From contig CM043943.1 in assembly GCA_014529385.2 (NCBI GenBank), forward strand, positions 98,778,355 to 98,842,354: DNA of 64,000 bases. The letters run 5' to 3'. Of this stretch, positions 1-12,082 are shown piece after piece. The number at the start of each line of letters is the position of its first letter. Position 1 is the first letter of the stretch. The position numbers and the translations under genes are program-made. Source of the stretch: Adiantum capillus-veneris (lineage: Eukaryota > Streptophyta > Polypodiopsida > Polypodiales > Pteridaceae). The notes under the pieces are model-generated. The model did not search any database, had not been told where the DNA came from, and saw only the letters and a program-made list of their open reading frames with translations.

Positions 1-525
1 GGCACCCGCCTGAGAATTTGATCCTTGCCCCTACAATACAAGTGGTCGTTTACAAGGCGGTACCTAGTAGCCTTCCTTACCAACCACTGTTTCTGGCCTT
101 TGGTGTATCCTTCCAGACATTCTCCTGTATCTAAAAAACTGACGATATCAGGCACAGAATCACTACCTTGAAAGAGGGGTAGCTTCAGTTTGATGGCCCC
201 TATGGGAACTTCTTGTATTCTTTCTTTGGCTAGAGCATCTGCCTCCTGATTTTCTGCTTCGGGGACATGAAATAGTTTCACTTCTTCAAACTTCTTTAGA
301 AGGTCCTTAACTTGGCGTAGTTGACCAAGTAAAACCCGATTCTTACAAACCCAGGTGCCATTTATCTGCCTTATCAAAAGCAAAGCATCGCCAAACACAT
401 TTAGGCGAATTCCTTCTGAAATACATTGTTCCAACCCAAGAATTAGGGCTGCATATTCTGCTTCATTGTTGGAGTGGGAGTGTAATAACTGCCCAATGGA
501 GAACATTCTTTCTTGTTGTTCATTG
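1..525 (-). pseudogene. Second (archaeal-type) RNase H of the Tat/Ogre-like element, running into the integrase linker
   Basis: The minus strand encodes a type-I RNase H fold of the plant RVT_3 kind. The run SNNEAEYAALILGLEQC (about 430-480) is the hallmark second helix, followed by a GDALLLIRQI strand (about 360-395) and the C-terminal part ending near ADALAKERIQ (about 215-245). The domain begins with DGAYK at the end of the preceding RT-RNase H frame and continues here after a frameshift near 525-545. At the window edge the reading passes into the LYCRGKDQILRRV-type stretch that precedes the integrase zinc domain. In Tat/Ogre elements this extra RNase H sits between the gypsy RNase H and integrase. 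Partial and frameshifted. Confidence 0.75.
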
Positions 526-1865
526 AAAATGACTATGCGTGCCTGTAGACTGATCCATTGTTCTCTTGTATGCTCCGTCAAAGAAAAGAGAGTGATCTCT
601 TTCTAGCCTAGGACTCTCTACCATTGGTGTTTCTTCCTTTGCTTCCGTGTTGACCTTCAGCTTCTTCTTATAATGGCGATGAGTGAGAATTCCCGCTAAA
701 CTAGCCCTGGTGGAGTTTTCTACTTGCATGGTGTAGTCAAACTCTTGGAATCTAATCAACCACTTTGAGATCCTAGATGAGACATCCATGTGTCGCATTA
801 CATATGGGAAAACCTCTTCCATTGTCAGGATTACAAAGGGTCTAGGTAGGAGATAGGAGCGGAACTTTGTGGTAGCAAACATTAGTGCCATAACCATGTG
901 TTCTACTTCAGTAAATCCCTTTTCTGACGGGGTCATAACACGACTAGAGAAGTAAATAGGACGCATGAAGGAAGTTTGGGGGTCGTTTTGCATTAGCACG
1001 GCTCCGAGTGTATCACTTCCCACACTAGGGTTCACATAAAATGGCTCGTCCCACTTAGGAGGTGAAATAGTGGGAAGCTTAGCTAGGATTTGCTTTACCT
1101 CAGTAAACTGCTGCTCATTCTCTTCACTCCATGAGAAGACATCCCTTTGGGTGAGTTGTTGTAGAGGAAGGACCACTTGAGATAGCAAGTGAATGAACCT
1201 GCTTAAGTATCTTACCTTCTGAAGGAAAGAAACCAGCTGCTTAGCAGTGGTGGGTGATGACAAAGATACCAGGGCTTGAACCTTTCTAGGGTCAGCCTCG
1301 TTCCCTTTTGCTGAAATTACATGACCAAGGAGAGTGACTTTGCTTTCACCAATGTGACACTTATCCACGTTGAGCTGGCCACCCAAGGTTTGTAGCCTGG
1401 TTAAGCCATCATAGACTTTGCTTAAATGAAGGGCTCGTGAACTATAGATGTAAAAATCATCTATGAAAACCCGTATTGATGTTCCAAAGTAGGGTTGGAA
1501 AACAAAAGTCACATAGCGCTGAAATCTGGCCGGGGCATTAGTGAGGCCAAACGGCATCACTTTGTAGGCAAAACATCCCCAAGGTGTGATGAAAGTTGTC
1601 TTCTTCTGATCTTCCTCCACAATGCTAATCTGGAAGTATCCTGAGTAGCCATCGCACATTGTGTATCGCTCGCGACCTGCCACCTCATTGAGTATTTCAT
1701 CCTGGAATGGGAGGGGAAAGTGATCCCTCTTTGTGGCTGCATTGAGAGGTTTATAATCCACACAGACTCTCCACTTACCATTTTTTTTGGTGTGACTACT
1801 ACTGGGGAGACCCATTCTGAGTCTTCGACAGGGTAGATGAAACCTACTTGTAGCAAACTTCTCAC
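520..1865 (-). pseudogene. Reverse transcriptase plus gypsy RNase H of the Tat/Ogre-like element
   Basis: RNA-dependent DNA polymerase that would copy the element RNA into DNA. The main frame (520-1815, 431 codons) shows the RT palm: MCDGYSGYFQI near residue 53, MPFGLTNAPARFQR near 87-100, and the catalytic FIDD at 117-120 followed by FYIYSS. The gypsy RNase H follows from about residue 260 (VNPSVGSDTLGAVLMQ). The conserved GFIYPVEDSEWVSPVVV block lies just upstream in another frame (1865 to about 1790). The frame change falls at a T8 run near 1780-1790, consistent with homopolymer slippage. The 3' part ends in the DGAYK start of the second RNase H before a second frameshift. Not a functional enzyme as it stands. 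Confidence 0.85.
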
Positions 1866-1945
1866 TTCTTTAAGTAGTGCCTCTTGTTGGATTACTCCAA
1901 GTCTTCTGAGCTTTTGTACTACGGGTTTACTGCCTTCCTTGAGTT

Positions 1946-2773
1946 TTATGTTTTGTGTTGCACTACTGTAATTCCTGTGATCTTATCATAGCCATCAATG
2001 AACAAAGTAGTGAAATTACCTAGCATGGAGACATACTCCTTCCTTTCTTCATTGGTTAACTCATTTGAGAGCATTTTCTGTAACTTACCTGCATCCTCCA
2101 AGGACTGCATGCCTGATGATTCCTCTTGGTTTGTCGGGGGTGTTTCAGATTGTGTCAATCTTTTTGGGTCTTTAAGAATGACCCCCATCACTTCGATGCT
2201 ACTGTCACTTCCGTCGGTGGTGGTTGTCTCTTCTCCTGAGGTAGACAAATAGTCGCTGGTGGACTCATCTTCTGAAGCCTCCAAGATCATGTTGTGCTAC
2301 TTTCCAGTCCTCATGTTGTAGAACATGGACTTCCCTTTAGTGTCCTTCATCTGAATCATCGCGATGCTCCAATCTTGTTTAGCTTCCATAGCCATTATCC
2401 AAGGCCTCCCAAGAATGATGGGGTAGCCCTCCCCTTTGTGTGGCATGATGAAGATGTCTACCTCCACTTCTGTATTGAATGCTTTTACTTTGACCGCATT
2501 TACAATGCCCACGCATTTCACTCTTACGTTGTTTGCCATCTTGGCTCGACAGGGTGCCGGCCTACTTACCTCTAGACCTAGATGGTGCATCATCTTTTCA
2601 CTCATGACGCATATTTGCACGCCACCATCTATGTAGACATTTGATATTTGTTGCCCCTTGATGTGAGCGTCCATGGTTGGTAGGATGTCTTCGAGATCCC
2701 TTCCAGAGATAGCCCCAGCTATCCTGGGCCTTGATTTCCTGGTACTTACCATTTTTGTCCATTGCCTCCTCAT
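1946..2773 (-). pseudogene. Retropepsin (aspartic protease) and acidic linker of the Tat/Ogre-like element
   Basis: The segment 2297-2773 encodes a retropepsin-like fold: VYIDGGVQICVM holds the active-site strand, here DGG rather than the usual DTG/DSG, and IILGRPWIMAME is the second conserved strand. The protease would process the Gag-Pol polyprotein. It is in frame with Gag upstream and, after one stop at 2297, with a Ser/Thr/Glu-rich linker (1946-2290) that leads toward RT. The active-site DGG is shared with the 13.8-kb element in this window, so it is probably a family feature rather than damage. Confidence 0.75.
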
Positions 2774-2818
2774 CCTTGGTGCAAGGTGGAGTAATTGGGG
2801 CCAAGTTATCTTCGGGCC

Positions 2819-4079
2819 CTACATTAACACATCCTGAACTAAGTCATAGGGTTTTGCATACTCACCTATTGAGAAGTCCACGATGTCTATCTTCCGTCGC
2901 GGTTTAGCTGCTTGCTTGCTAGACTCAGCCTTCCCTTCCATCTTCTCTTCTCTTTGAGATGCTTCTTCGTGCCTGGCACGCTTCACTCCCATAGCATCCA
3001 CTTCTTCTACCTTCGCTTTCCCTTTGTGCTTCTCTCGAACTGATTCTTCTACCTTTGCCTTCCCTTTAGTCTCCAAGATAATAAACTCACTGCTTGGTTC
3101 ACAGCAGGTGGTGGGGGTAGTGGCGGAATGAGAGGTTGGGGTGGTAGTTACTGTTGTACAGGTGGTCAAAGGATTTGGACCGGTGGGATTTGTTGGTCCT
3201 GGTTGCCTAGGTGGTGGTGGTCTTGCTCTTGGCAGAGATATATGATTCTGTCTCCCCCCTCTATTGAAATTCTGCCTCCTTGGGTGTGGACAGTAGTACA
3301 TTCCATGGCCATCTTCCCCACAATTGTAACAGTGGTACTCTTGGTTCTGCCTTCGTTGTCCTCTTCCTTGTTATGGATTCCTGCGAGGTGCATGTCCTTG
3401 CTGCACCAGATGCACAGATAAACTCTCTAGTTGGGTGGTGATGCGACTCAGCGGGTCTTGTTGCTCTTTTGATGCCTCTTGCGGTTGGGCTCTATGATTG
3501 GCTGTTGCAGTCATTGGGGTTGGTCGGGCCGAGCTTGTTTCCTCTGACTCGTTTACTCTTGCTTGCATGCGCAGTTTCTTGTCTTTAAGGCGGGTTACTT
3601 CAACTGCCAACTCATATGTTGCAGGAAACCTTCCCTTCACCTTCTCTCTAAGCGGTGACCATAGACCAGCAATGAAACGCTCCTTCTTTACGAAATTAGG
3701 CGCTCCTTCTCCTTCCTCCAGTGAGGCAACCCATCTCTCCCATAAGTCCACAAATTTGGAGTCGTAGGTGGCATACTTCAGCAGACCTCCCATGCTTTAA
3801 TTCTGTCATTAGCTGCCATAGCTTCTCCGAGGTTGTGCCTCCACCAAACCTCTTTACAAAAGAAACCCTTAACACATCCCATGCATTCTTGGTAGCCTGG
3901 GGCAATCCATTATACTAGGACTTAGCCTCTACTTTCATCAGTAGAGGAAAAATTCTAAGTCGTGAAGCGTCGTCATCTTTGTTGGAGACGACACAAGCAA
4001 TGTCGAAATCATCCAAAAAGTCGGTGGTGAGATCCTCTTCCTTCTTTCCACTGAACGTGGGGAAAGAAACACTTGCCAT
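2819..4079 (-). pseudogene. Gag of the Tat/Ogre-like element with CCHC zinc knuckle
   Basis: Capsid/nucleocapsid polyprotein. I place the start at the ATG at 4079 because the peptide from there (MASVSFPTFSGKKEEDL, then FLDDFDIAC and RLRIFPLLMKVEA) is the usual N-terminus of plant retrotransposon Gag. The retrotransposon Gag core continues through AWDVLRVSFVKRF and ERFIAGLWSPLREKVKGRF. A CX2CX4HX4C knuckle (CYNCGEDGHGMYYC, about 3285-3330) follows, then a Pro/Thr-rich and Lys-rich linker to the protease. Breaks: a stop after the KVEAKS stretch near 3917, a frameshift near 3795, and a TAA at 3371 just before the knuckle. The rest shares one frame. Confidence 0.8.
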
Positions 4080-4413
4080 GGTAGTGACTCAGGAAATTAC
4101 AAACCTTTTTTTTCTCTCTAATACATTAACAATAGTAGCGGCTCATAGCGGCTTTTTACAGGGGTGGGTGGATATGTTAAAACAGGATAAAGATAGAAAC
4201 ATTAAAGGAATGATGGCAATCCAATAGGGGAGAATGATAGGGTTCGGAGAATTGAGGATTTCTCCTAGTACCGCCGCATCGAATAGGTATACGATCTTCT
4301 GTTGGTAGAAGACTTTCCTATCTACATAGATATTCACATGCATATGCTGTAAGAATCTGAACGGGAATGCCGTCGGCCCATTTTCCATCATGCACAGAGG
4401 GTGGAATACTTAC

Positions 4414-5360
4414 TTATACTCTTACCATGCCAATGTTGATGAGTCGGTACATCCACAAGAGGTCTTTGCCTTTCATGGGCTCTACCTTTCCTTCGTTGCT
4501 CAGCATGTACGGGGTGATGGCGACGCGTCTAACCACTCCTAGCCTCTTGGCTAATAGCAATTGCAGGTAATTTCCATAGTCGGCGTGTTGCATGAATTCT
4601 ACTCCAATCAGTTGCAACTCGTCCCCAACCCACTGGGTTTCACCCGTGGTAGAAAGCTTCTTCAGGATAAGTTGTACAGGGAGAGGAGGAAGATCCTCCA
4701 CTCGCTTTCCAAAACAGCGAGAGCAGTAACCGAACCACTCTTCCCTAGGACATGAGAATCTCCTTACCACTTCTTCTTCAAGATTGGTAGCACTCGCATG
4801 CGTCGTGCAAATCGGTAGGCGACCTTCCGCCACTTAGCTTCGGATGACTTCCTCTTTGGCAAGCTGGGTACAACCCGGCTTTCTGAGCTTGAAGCACTTG
4901 TTTGGCTAGATGCTTCTCCCTTCGGGGTCATGTGTTTCCACACTGGCTTATCTTCTCCTTACCTTTGGCTCGAGCAGCCCCCTTAGGCCACTTTGGAGTT
5001 ATAACTTTGACTGCAGTTTCTTTAGGGAAAAGAGGCCTCACCGTTTTCTTCCCTTCTTTGATGTGAATGACTTATTCGTGATGAATGTCGATGTAAACGA
5101 TTTCAGCCCTTTCGCTGCCTTCGTTGCTGGCACTCATTGACAGTGTGTCTTGGTTGACAACAGTGATGGCACTTCACCAACCTCCCACCTGATGCTCTCA
5201 ATTTGTGGTTAGAACTAGCAACACGAGATGGAGAATTTACCTCTTGAATATTGACAACACTGCAGCCTGGCAGTAGTACTTCAATGAAGGCGGCTAGTGC
5301 CTCCTTCGTCTCCTCTTCTTCTATCCTCCAGTTAGAAAATTCCTTCAGCCATTCGTTCAT
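4414..5360 (-). pseudogene. Extra ORF upstream of gag, with CCHC knuckle (unknown function)
   Basis: Two ORF pieces lie between the presumed 5' LTR and gag. The first (5103-5360) starts MNEWLKEFSNW and ends with a CX2CX4HX4C knuckle, CHHCCQPRHTVNEC, in a basic context. The second (4414-4833, 139 codons) contains a Cys pair (GYCSRC) and ends near the leader; I recognise no family in it. A Lys-rich stretch joins them in shifting frames. Ogre-type elements are known to carry an additional ORF before gag, and this could be its counterpart, but a knuckle there is not something I can attribute to a named family. It could also be a separate captured sequence. Frameshifted, so probably dead. Confidence 0.45.
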
Positions 5361-5420
5361 GATTGATAGTGGGCGTCACTTTCAGCATTGTAAACTGAAG
5401 GGTCTTAGAAAGCCCTCCTC

Positions 5421-5560
5421 CATGGGGGCACCAAATGATGGGAGCAAAGCGAACCCCGAACCCCGACGGCCTCTAAAACGCTGGGGGTCGAATGGTGCGC
5501 CTCGAACCTGTCACACGGTAAAGCGAACAGGGGGCACCACCTAGATTTGAGCGGCTAGGA
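5421..5560 (-). other. Possible PBS and inner edge of the 5' LTR of the Tat/Ogre-like element
   Basis: On the minus strand the sequence reads ...CAT TTGGTGCCCCCATGG, which has the layout seen at the other two PBS sites in this window: an LTR ending in CA, two or three bases, then TGG. The primer tRNA is not identified. If correct, the LTR starts at 5436 and extends right; its outer border is not visible. Confidence 0.3.
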
Positions 5561-5594
5561 TGCAAACCACGATGATATGAACATCGCAAACTTA

Positions 5595-7260
<1,666 letters not shown>

Positions 7261-7344
7261 GAGGTGTCGTGAGGTTGACTAGGCATTGCCGAGCCTTCCA
7301 ACAGTGTCACCAAGGCTCCAGCAGAGGAAAAATAAATTTTTTTC

Positions 7345-7480
7345 TTTGATTTTCAAAAATTGGCCATCACCAGAATCAGTCATCAGCTGTACACATACTA
7401 CATCACATGTAACTTTATTCCAATAGGTCATATTTGACCTTCGATGACAATAATATAAAATATAGATCTATCTTTCTCTC
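7345..7480 (+). repeat. LINE 3' tail, copy A
   Basis: This short block repeats the terminal sequence found at the ends of the longer copies below: a CATCACATGTAACTTT core, then a CATATTTGACCT core, then an AATAAAAT-like motif passing into ATCT-rich repeats. Only the last 130 bp or so of the LINE is present. Confidence 0.7.
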
Positions 7481-7569
7481 AATCCCTCTCGCTTTGTATC
7501 TATTTCTCTCTCTCTCTCTCTCTCTCCCCACCCTCTTTCTATATACCTCTCTCTCTTGCTCACTCCCTC

Positions 7570-7603
<34 letters not shown>

Positions 7604-7646
7604 TCAATCTATCTCTCTCTTCATCTATCTCCTCCCTCTATATATT

Positions 7647-7700
<54 letters not shown>
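7480..7700. repeat. (CT)n and (TG)n arrays between LINE 3' fragments
   Basis: Alternating (CT)n, (TG)n at about 7571-7602 and a long (CT)n at about 7649-7697. The last array abuts LINE copy B directly. Confidence 0.95.
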
Positions 7701-8600
7701 TGGAGATGAAGTGTGGGGTGGGAGCATCGCGAAGTCTACTTGAAAAGAGTTTGAGAATGTCCAAATGTGTTTTCTTACAAACTTTCATCAAGTTAAGACA
7801 CAAAAACCTTATATGCTTCTACTTGAGTTGGGATCTCTTCCAATTGAGGTTATGGGCATGGAAATCGTTGTGGAGTACATGATAAAAATGAATCAAAACT
7901 CCTCACATGGACTTCCTAAAATTGCATGGAATCAAGGAAAAAAGTTCAAAAGACACATAAAAGCAAGATCTTGAGCACGTGATTTATGCAAGACATAAAG
8001 AAGTGGTTTGGGGGATGGGATGAATTACCCTTGCTACATGATGCCTCAATAAACTCCCAAGTGAATGAACCTTTTCTACAATGCCAATGTATTACAGCTT
8101 GGGAGGAATCCGACAGGTCATGCTTCATACATTACACCACCCATATTGCATCCAACTACAAAACCATGTTCTTCGTTGAAAGAGGAAACCGTACCCACCC
8201 TTACATGCTTGAGCATATCCCCTTGTCAACGATATGCACTATCCAAACCATTTGGATTAGCTCCCACTCCCTTTGATGCAAGACAAAGAATTGGGGCAAT
8301 GGAGAAGAGTCAAATTGATTGTGCACATTATGCTTACTGCTGCAAGCTCGAGAGTTTGAGTACCACACACTACTAGAGTGCTCAGCTTTTGGTGACATCC
8401 AAACTTGCTTCCCTCATATTTTTAGCCATGACTTAGATCTACACAATTTCCTCTTCCAACCATACTGTGGGCTCTCCATTGCAGCCCTCATCACCACAAT
8501 TTTGGAGTATCAAGAATCACTCATCAGCCACACACATACTGCATCAAATGTAACTTTGGTCCCATAGGTCATATTTAACTCTCAAGATGATAATTAAATA
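7700..8600 (+). pseudogene. Non-L1 LINE 3' region, copy B (C-terminal zinc-finger part and 3' UTR)
   Basis: The block matches the stretch at 50212-51130 over its length and also the end of the RT-bearing copy at 48104-49446. In translation it holds scattered conserved peptides (DIKKWFG.WD, FLQCQCITAWE, THPYMLE, ISSHSL) and a Cys pair plus a HTLLEC-like end (about 8320-8400), resembling the C-terminal zinc-binding region of non-LTR elements. All are broken by frameshifts. It ends in the common tail that passes into GA/CT repeats. The 5' edge coincides with a (CT)n array, as it does in copy E. Confidence 0.7.
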
Positions 8601-8622
8601 GAGAGAGAGGGAGAGGGATGAA

Positions 8623-8669
<47 letters not shown>

Positions 8670-8770
8670 GAAAGGGATGAGAGGGAGAGAGGGATGAGAG
8701 AGCAAGAGACAAAAACAAAAACTCTCTCTCTCTCTCTCTCTCTATGTCTCTCCCTCTCACTCACCCTCTC
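8590..8770. repeat. (GA)n and (CT)n arrays
   Basis: Purine arrays at about 8601-8710 followed by a (CT)n stretch to 8770, sitting directly after LINE copy B. Confidence 0.95.
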
Positions 8771-8784
8771 TCCCTCTCATCACA

Positions 8785-8905
8785 CACAACTTTTGCGCAT
8801 CAAGAATCACTCATCATGCCATACATACTACATCACATGTAACTTTGGTCCCATAGTTTATATTTGACCTCCAAGGATGATAATAAAATCTATCTACCTA
8901 TCTAT
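8785..8905 (+). repeat. LINE 3' tail, copy C
   Basis: It repeats the same terminal 120 bp as copies A, B, D and E: a CATCACATGTAACTTTGG core, CATAG, a TATTTGACCTCC core, GATGATAATAAAATCTATCT and further ATCT units. Confidence 0.75.
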
Positions 8906-8929
8906 CTTTTTTCCCTCCCTCTCTCTAAG

Positions 8930-8978
<49 letters not shown>

Positions 8979-9094
8979 CAAAAGAAGAAACAAGGCTCTC
9001 TTTCTAATATGTGTGTGTGTGTGTGTGTGTATACACACATACATACATATACATTAACACACACACATGTATGTATGTATGTATGTATGTATAT

Positions 9095-9125
<31 letters not shown>

Positions 9126-9165
9126 AATGTTTATGTGTGTATGTAGTATGTATGTATGTATACGA
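8930..9165. repeat. (GA)n, (TG)n, (TATG)n and (ATACAT)n microsatellites
   Basis: A (GA)n tract to about 8976, then (GT)n from 9010, then tetranucleotide GTAT and hexanucleotide ATACAT arrays to about 9165. Confidence 0.95.
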
Positions 9166-9213
9166 GTAAGAATCCTTCTCGCCGAAGGCAATGTTCGTAG
9201 ATAAACTTTTTGT

Positions 9214-9553
9214 CATACGCCTTTTCTGTGAGGGATTCCACAAGGGCCAACAACAAACTGCACAATCATAAGCTCTTGCTGATATTGTAAAGAAAGAATA
9301 GGCGATTGGGCTATGTACCGAGCAATCATATTCAAACCATCTTTGGAGTCCTTGTCCAAGGTAGCTAGAATTTTGACCCAATCATTAAAGGACAGCATGT
9401 GTAAGATAGACAATTTATTGTCAGAAGAGAGAGCCGAATCATATTTTAATTGAGAAGCATCCAGACTACCAATACATCTGAGGACAAGAGAGGTAGCCAC
9501 ACAAAGGGGTTCAGAAGATAGTTCCAAGCCTTGCAAGAGAGCAAGGGTCTGCA
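9214..9553 (-). pseudogene. Exon-like block with splice acceptor, unrecognised protein
   Basis: On the minus strand an open frame of about 113 codons is preceded at 9554-9580 by a textbook 3' splice site: TACTAAC branch-point-like sequence, pyrimidine-rich stretch, then TTGCAG. The frame runs on to a possible donor, GGC-GTATGA, near 9215. The peptide is rich in Leu, Ser and Ala and looks alpha-helical (for example LSFNDWVKILATLDKDSKDG), perhaps a repeat-helix protein, but I recognise no family. It could be a real host exon, a captured gene fragment inside a transposon, or chance. No neighbouring exon is evident. Confidence 0.35.
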
Positions 9554-9579
9554 ATAGACAAAATTAGTTAGTAAGTCAT

Positions 9580-10197
9580 GGATTACTTGTGGTAGTACGT
9601 AATACAATGTTTCGCCCGTCTAACCAAAAAAGGTCTAGTTCTAACGCTAGGGAAATAAGAATCTCTCCTTTAGGTAAAATCTAATTTGTTCTAAAATCCT
9701 TGTATGTTTCTCCGGGTCGTGGTTTACCCTCATGCGAGTTGTCAACTTAAAGTGTTTGTGATCCTAAAAGAAAGTATATATACGATAAGTCTAGTAGTTT
9801 GGGCCTACAATCCTTAAATCGGCAGGGTTAGAGACCATGAAAGCTGTTAGCAAGAAATCAGAATCTTAGCCTATGTAGGACCACCTAACACAAGCCAACC
9901 AATCAAGGAATTAAAGGCAATGGGTCCAAGTGTCATAAAATCTAATATCTAACCAACCGAAATGATTTTCTCATATTAAACTGATCATTTAATGTGGGAG
10001 ATAAACGGGAATAAGGGTTAAGATATAGACATGTGCTTATAGATCTATCTAAACACGGGGCCAATGGTAAAGGGGCCCAAATGAGAGATGGTCTATCAAA
10101 GAGCAAGGATAACCATTGGAGCATAAGACCTTAGGGTTAGCTTCATTGAAGACCTCCAATAGTTAGTGTAAAAGTCCTTTGACCTTAGGTAAGCTAG
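9580..10197. other. Unannotated non-coding DNA
   Basis: No supported gene. AT-balanced unique-looking sequence with only short frames; nothing recognised. Confidence 0.5.
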
Positions 10198-10440
10198 GGT
10201 TGAGCTTGAGGTGGGAACCTGGCCCAATCTTAAGGTGCTTGAGGTTCTTGTCATGCTTGATGACTAAGGTGCTTGAGATGCTTGATGATTGAGGTGCTTG
10301 AGATGCTTGAGGTGCTTGATGATTGAGATCCTTCAGGTGCTTGTCATGCTGGAGATGCTAGGGCTGCACTTGAGGTGAGAACCCATCCCAAGCTTGAAGT
10401 GCTTAAGGGACTAAGCTTGAGGGGCTTGACGTGTCAAAAG
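10198..10440. repeat. Degenerate minisatellite built on GGTGCTTGAG / ATGCTTGA
   Basis: Short units of about 9-12 bp (ggtgcttgag, atgcttga) recur many times. A larger unit, from CTTGAGGTGGGAACC to GGTGCTTGAG, recurs about 165 bp later as CTTGAGGTGAGAACC to AGTGCTTAAG. Confidence 0.8.
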
Positions 10441-11529
10441 TCAAGATTCAATCCCTACAAGGAGGGGACGAGCGCTACATGAGGGGGGATGAGAGAGAAC
10501 ACCCACACACGCACACAAGGCATACTTGGTACAAAGAAAGCATAAGGGACACTTGTCAGGTTCGTCCTCATGTTGTCCTCATGGTGTGCCTGAAGCCTAT
10601 TGGTTGGCCACCCAAGGGGTCCAATGATAATTTAGGAGATTTAATTAATTGTCTTTGCATTTATGAAGTCGTCTCTCTCAAAGGGGAAAGGGGGACACTT
10701 GTCCCAAGGCTACCCTTGTTGCTTGTAATGGCTCCTGCTTGTGATTGACTAGGCCTGAAGGGGTCCAATGAGCTTCAAGCATGAGCTACAAGGGGGGTTG
10801 ACCAAAGAAAGCTAGGGGGTTTCTTAGGGGGTATACTCTCCCACACACACTCACACACACTCCATTATGCATTGTGCAAGAGCTCCCTCTTCTTCTCCAA
10901 GCAAGTAGAGGTTGAGAGACTACACAAGCACTCTTGGCTATGGAGTGCAAATCCAACCAAGAGCCATGCTTCAATGCTTAAGCTTTTCATCTTCTCCATA
11001 TTTATTACTATGCTATTATGTATGCTACCAAGAAGAGTTATGATAAGTGAGGAACTAATTCTTTCTCCTATGAAATATTTCTTCTTCCTCTTCCCTACCC
11101 TCATTCCCGGCTAGCTCTCTCCACCTTTGAAGGTGTTTGAGGTCTTGGGACTAAGGCTTGGGATAGTTTTAAAGCTTTCTTCAAAGTTTATGTTATGCTT
11201 GTGATGCATGAAGCTTTCCATCTTCATTGCATCACCTAGGTCACAAGGAACACAAAGATTCTATTGTAACAAGTCTCTCTTAATGGGAGAAATCATAATA
11301 CAAATGCCTATTGGAGGGGGACCGGCTCCACACAAATCCGGTCCTCAACTGCTGTCATGTTCTCTAAATTATCTCTCTTGCAAAATTATTGTTCATGCCA
11401 AGTTAACTAATTGCTATGTTTATGTTGTTATCTTCAACTATGTTTACCCTCTATGCTCACAAAGTAATTTCTTAAAAGTATTCTCATTAAGTTCTGCTAC
11501 TCTCAAGTTAATAGGCCAATTCCACTACA
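10441..11529 (+). repeat. Probable Copia-type LTR (left border not fixed)
   Basis: The right border is set by the primer-binding site at 11531 and by the terminal CTACA at 11525-11529, as expected for an LTR ending in CA. I could not locate the TG start; the LTR may begin anywhere in 10.0-10.5 kb. Short open frames in it are not recognisable as genes. Confidence 0.45.
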
Positions 11530-11530
11530 T

Positions 11531-11542
11531 TGGTATCAGAGC
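11531..11542 (+). promoter_or_regulatory. Primer-binding site complementary to initiator tRNA-Met
   Basis: TGGTATCAGAGC is the standard plant retrotransposon PBS matching the 3' end of initiator tRNA-Met. It lies one base after an LTR-type CA end, so a plus-strand element of Copia type starts its internal region here. Only about 300 bp of that internal region can be seen before LINE sequence begins, and no gag or pol is recognisable in it. Confidence 0.85.
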
Positions 11543-11837
11543 ATTTGGTTTCTCTTCTCTTGCTTAAGAAGAGAGGTCCTTAAGTAGCCTATAAATGGTT
11601 GATTTTGTTAATTATATTAGGGTAAGTGGAACTGGGATCTATTATCGGTTTTTTTGAGCCCACTATGTGGGATATGGTGCACACCTCGAGAGCTTTGGAC
11701 TTAATAATGAATTCTTTTTAAACTTGCCTACGGCTTTACCATTATTGAGCCATAACAAGTCCGAAAGGAGCTAGCCCTCTACAACTCTGCTTTGTTAGAC
11801 CTACTCCACTACTCTATATAATTAACCACTTCGAGCC

Positions 11838-11980
11838 ATGGGTCTTAAGAGCCAATTTTCAAAGGCTAAGAGCCCATTAAAAGGAGGGGGGTTCACTGTC
11901 CCATTGCACAATCCATTTGCAACACTACAGGAAAAGAAATCCCCAGAATTTGAACCCCTGGATTCTCTTGAGACCAAGGA

Positions 11981-12020
<40 letters not shown>

Positions 12021-12068
12021 CGGGGGGATGATTTGGATGCTGAAGAATTCATTCCTCTTTCTCAATGA
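11838..12068 (+). pseudogene. Possible LINE ORF1 C-terminal stub
   Basis: A 76-codon frame beginning MGLKSQFSKAKSPLK and containing NPFATLQ, a pattern often seen near the end of plant LINE ORF1. It lies 5' of the endonuclease start at 12083. A G38 run (11983-12020) sits inside the frame and would encode poly-Gly. Assignment rests on position and the short motif only. Confidence 0.35.
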
Positions 12069-12082
12069 ACCCCTCATTAATG

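Larger units (their letters stand above)
1..5435 (-). mobile_element. Ty3/gypsy LTR retrotransposon, Tat/Ogre-like, partial
   Basis: Reading the minus strand from about 5435 down to 1, the order is an extra ORF with a CCHC knuckle, gag, a second CCHC knuckle, aspartic protease, RT, RNase H, a second (archaeal-type) RNase H and the start of the integrase N-terminal region at the window edge. Dual RNase H plus an extra ORF before gag is known from the Tat/Ogre lineage of plant Ty3/gypsy elements; the lineage call is inference. Gag, knuckle, protease and the acidic linker share one frame with only a few stops. The integrase core and 3' LTR would lie left of the window. Several stops and frameshifts make this copy non-functional. 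Confidence 0.85.
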
